From positions 1-7,976 of the forward strand of contig PIVH01000101.1 of the NCBI GenBank assembly GCA_003354225.1: a DNA stretch of 7,976 nt. The letters run 5' to 3'. The translations under genes and the position numbers were made by a program. Positions 5,377 to 7,976 of this stretch are shown one piece after another; the first letter of the stretch is position 1; each line of letters opens with the position of its first letter. The stretch is from Globobulimina sp. Its lineage: Eukaryota; Foraminifera; Rotaliida. The notes beneath the pieces are model-generated. The model did no database searches. It was not told the DNA's origin and saw nothing but the letters and a program-made list of their open reading frames with translations.

Positions 5377-7976
5377 ATGGTAAATCTTTCATTGGTAAAT
5401 GTCTTATTATTAATCAATATACACCTGGTAAATAGTAAGAAACATACATATAAACACTATTATTCAATAAAAGAAAAAGACTGCACAAGAATGGGTTTAG
5501 AATGCATTAGTTTTGATGAATGTTGTGCAGGAATGACATGTACAAAAACATATATTTATGAACCAGATTATACAGTTTGCACTTATCCGACATTAGCTGC
5601 TGTTCCTTCAGTAATGTATAACTTTGATGTTAAGTAAATATATTCATTAGAATTTGATTTAAATATTATTTAAATATTATTTACAAGCCAGTGTGAAATA
5701 CAATATGCCAAAGCATTAAATACAACAACTGCGATGTCTGTCGGATGTAATACAAATTCATTTAATATTCGAGTTGGTGGCGGATTCAGAAATATCCGAA
5801 TTGAAAAGTATAAATCAACCACAACATTTAAAAGTATTCCATTAGATTCGAATTCAAATTGGAAAATTGAAAAAGCAAAAACATTAAATGTACGGAATGA
5901 TGAATGTACAGAATTTGAAATTGCAACCAAATGTTGTAAAGCAGAGTGGGGTCCAAATTATGATGGTACTATTTTGAATAAATTGCATGCATTGCAATAT
6001 AAATTAGAATGTGATATTGTTAGTGGTGGAGCACAAGAACGTCTACAATTTCGTGAGATTTTGGCGCGAACAACGTCCTGTGGTTTCACTGCAATGTCTT
6101 CCACAAATACTGCAATTACAAAACGTACTCTTTACCCACAATCGTATGACTGTAGAAATGAAGGATTTGATGAGATTATATATCAAAAATGTGTGTTACA
6201 TACTTATGTTGGTGATACTGCATATGATTATACATTATGGTTTTCGCAATATTTTTCAAAAAAACAAGCAAATAAATATCATTTATTAGAAGAAGAATTA
6301 CCGAGACAAGCTGCCAGAATGGCAATATTTGACTGTACCTATATTTCCGATGACAATAATGCGAATTTTCAATTGTGTCCATCAAATCAGAATTATCAAT
6401 GTGTTGGCGGAGGGTTTGAAAATGTGCGACAAAATTCAGGTGACACAAACCAAAATAATGTATGGATGAATTGGCCATTAAATACAAAAGATGGTGTTAT
6501 CCATGGATATGACAATAAGTCGGGTCATTTTCCATATAATGCAGACTGTTGTCATGTAACCCAAACAGATAAATGTTATAAAAAATTAATAAATAATGAC
6601 CACACGGATAATGGTGGAGGCTGGGCAGCAAATTATGGTTTAAATTCAGACGGAATTATAGTTCATGCCGCATGTTGTAGAATAAATCAACCACTCAATG
6701 ATGCATTTTTTTATGATATTGCGGGTTTACCACCTTCAGCATTATCCACCTCTTCATTTTGTTAAGTGCTTTGTTTTTGTTTTTTGATGAATAATTGAAT
6801 ATATTTTGTATAATTTTACGACATATCAAAGCATGGATACCTGGCGGTACAGTATCACATTATTCGTCGTGGGGCACCGCTTTCGAAATCTTATCACCAT
6901 CAATTAATTATATACAACAGACAACAACAACATCAGTAGTCGATGGATGTATTAATTGGAATGGTATTTGGGCACAAAAATATGACGGAAATGAAATAAG
7001 ATATTGCATAAAAAGTAAAAAAAAGGATACTAATCCAAATATTTGTGAATTAACAGAATTGCGTAGTAACACAATATTTTACTCAACAGATACCGTATCA
7101 GCAATATATTATCCGTGGAATTCAAATTCGATGATTGTTGGTACAATAAATGCAAATAAAAATGCAATTGAATGGAAACAAAATGATAAATCTGAAATAA
7201 TATTCAAATGGGATCGAAAAGATACAACAAATTCATATAATGATAGATATAATTTGTATAAAAGTATAAATGATAAGGTGGTAATATTGCAATTAAATAA
7301 GTTTATATGGTACAGATTTGGTGAAAAAGCTGCATTTCCCTCGTTTGATAGTTGTCCAAATGATTATAGTGTATCAAAAAAATGGTTTGTTAAAAAGATT
7401 AATAATATATTTATTGATATATTTAACTCACAAAATGGCAAATCAATTATCAAAGCAGGGACTGCAGTAATTCATGATCCTTCCGCACAATCTACAGTTA
7501 AACAGTCAAATATACAATTGACAGATCTGCAGATTTCATTAGATTGGTTGACAACAAATGAGATTTACATGACATTGAAATATACGTTTGATCAAAAGGT
7601 ATTTCATATAAATCCTGTAGATGCAGCAGATAATCCATGCGCTAATATGAAAGAAGCACGTTGTCAGAAACACGAAGGGGTGACAACTCCAATAAAATTA
7701 ACAGTTACTGAATGGAATAACAAATTTGAATCATGTTCATTTGGATTTTATTCTATTAATGCGCAAGAAAGAGGATCTTGTAAACACAATCAATATCAAT
7801 CAAATTTACCATTTGGTTTTTTAGACAACAAATTGGAATGGGATGAAGAGTTAAATTCATTTTCTTCTGATTTATGTCCACCATTAACAATGTTATATGA
7901 GCACAAAAGTCCAACACTTTCAAGCTCATCAAATACAAAAATAGAATCAGATCAATGTGGCGGAGAGTCAACAAAA
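5377..7976 (+). CDS. Large secreted cysteine-rich modular protein, three exons, 3' end beyond window
   Basis: I do not recognise the family. Proposed exons are 5377-5628, 5692-6760 and 6832 to the window edge, giving at least 822 residues with no stop reached. Residues 1-20 form a signal peptide (hydrophobic core VNVLLLINIHLV). Residues 36-68 hold six cysteines spaced C-x6-C-x5-C-C-x4-C-x12-C, an inhibitor-cystine-knot-like pattern. Two copies of C-x8-VGGGF-x-N-[IV]-R start at residues 103 and 313. Each is followed by a CC pair (165-166 and 370-371), and a third CC lies at 412-413. Related W-x3-Y...DG segments lie near 170, 395 and 487. The last 330 residues are Asn/Lys/Ser/Thr-rich with scattered cysteines and tryptophans and no membrane segment that I can see. 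Joining rests on phase-matched introns, repeat content on both sides of the first two exons, and a third block that stays open from 6795 to 7976 but lacks an ATG for its first 330 bases. Separate genes remain possible but less likely. Confidence 0.7.
5629..5691 (+). other. Predicted spliceosomal intron 1 (63 nt)
   Basis: The donor GTTAAGT at 5629 and the acceptor CAG ending at 5691 bracket a stretch that is nearly all A and T. The first exon ends between codons and the second begins with TGT GAA ATA, also between codons, so phase 0 is kept. An alternative donor GTAATG at 5611 is also phase 0; the nearby AAG at 5687 would break the frame. Downstream of the acceptor the frame is open for 14 codons before the next ATG, and the product (CEIQYAKALNTTTA) reads like protein, with an N-glycosylation site. 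Confidence 0.6.
5998..6765 (+). other. VGGGF/CC repeat modules, second copy region
   Basis: Within exon 2, the stretch with VGGGF at 6403-6417 (residues 322-326 of the spliced protein) repeats the pattern seen at 5773-5787 (residues 112-116): a cysteine nine residues earlier, F-x-N-[IV]-R after it, then W and a CC pair about 50 residues on. Bacterial and eukaryotic secreted proteins carry broadly similar C...GGGF...W...C modules of beta-sandwich type; whether these are related is not known. Confidence 0.5.
6761..6831 (+). other. Predicted spliceosomal intron 2 (71 nt)
   Basis: The donor GTTAAGT at 6761 splits codon TGT after its first base, and the acceptor AAAG ending at 6831 leaves CA, so the joined codon is TCA and phase 1 is kept. 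Without splicing the upstream frame stops at 6763-6765. An alternative acceptor TACAG ending at 6852 is also in phase, but the 21 bases it would remove are not AT-rich like the rest of the intron. The intron body is T-rich. Confidence 0.6.

Noticed and set aside
5366-5379. AGGAG before ATG as a bacterial ribosome binding site
   Set aside because: All neighbouring genes are eukaryotic in type and have no such element; the match is probably chance.
5670-6487. Overlapping frames at 5670-5930 (minus), 6011-6289 (plus) and 6176-6487 (minus)
   Set aside because: All lie within exon 2 of the modular gene, whose frame has clear cysteine and VGGGF repeats.
6833-6909. Short ATG frame starting in GCATGGATACC
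   Set aside because: It stops after about 25 codons and is in a different frame from the long open exon.
7756-7974. 72-residue minus-strand frame at the right edge
   Set aside because: Antisense to the open exon 3 frame, which has protein-like composition and continues without a stop.

Overview
The window looks like nuclear DNA from a single-celled eukaryote that I cannot place taxonomically. It is AT-rich and gene-dense. It encodes two typical eukaryotic cytosolic or membrane families: an ABCG/White-type half transporter and the WD40 protein CIAO1/Cia1 of cytosolic iron-sulfur assembly. It also encodes signal-peptide proteins with disulfide-type cysteines and carries a tRNA-like gene followed by a T-run, which is how RNA polymerase III genes end. 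Spacers between genes are short, and most genes have no introns. I see no sign of bacterial operons.

Layout. Positions 12-75 (minus strand) hold a shortened tRNA-Phe-like sequence with an intact B box. Positions 76-452 have no convincing ORF but contain a locally GC-rich block and small hairpins. An ABCG half transporter runs on the minus strand (453-2237). It is divergent from a plus-strand gene (2315-3127) for an unrecognised type I membrane protein, and only 77 bp separate the two start codons. The 906-bp gap that follows is dominated by a fold-back element (3220-3781) with 131-bp arms that differ at one base. After an AAATC repeat and a TATA-like stretch comes CIAO1 (4034-5257), which is complete and intronless.

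From 5377 to the right edge I read one gene rather than separate ORFs. An 84-codon first exon gives a signal peptide and a six-cysteine knot-like module. A second exon carries repeated cysteine/VGGGF modules. A third exon stays open to the last base of the window and has no early in-frame ATG. Two short introns (63 and 71 nt), both starting GTTAAGT and both in the required phase, join the pieces into at least 822 residues of secreted, cysteine-rich protein. This is the main discovery of the window; the protein family is unknown to me.

The genes do not form an obvious pathway. CIAO1 is housekeeping. The ABCG transporter and the two secretory-pathway proteins would act at membranes or outside the cell, but their proximity alone does not show that they work together.
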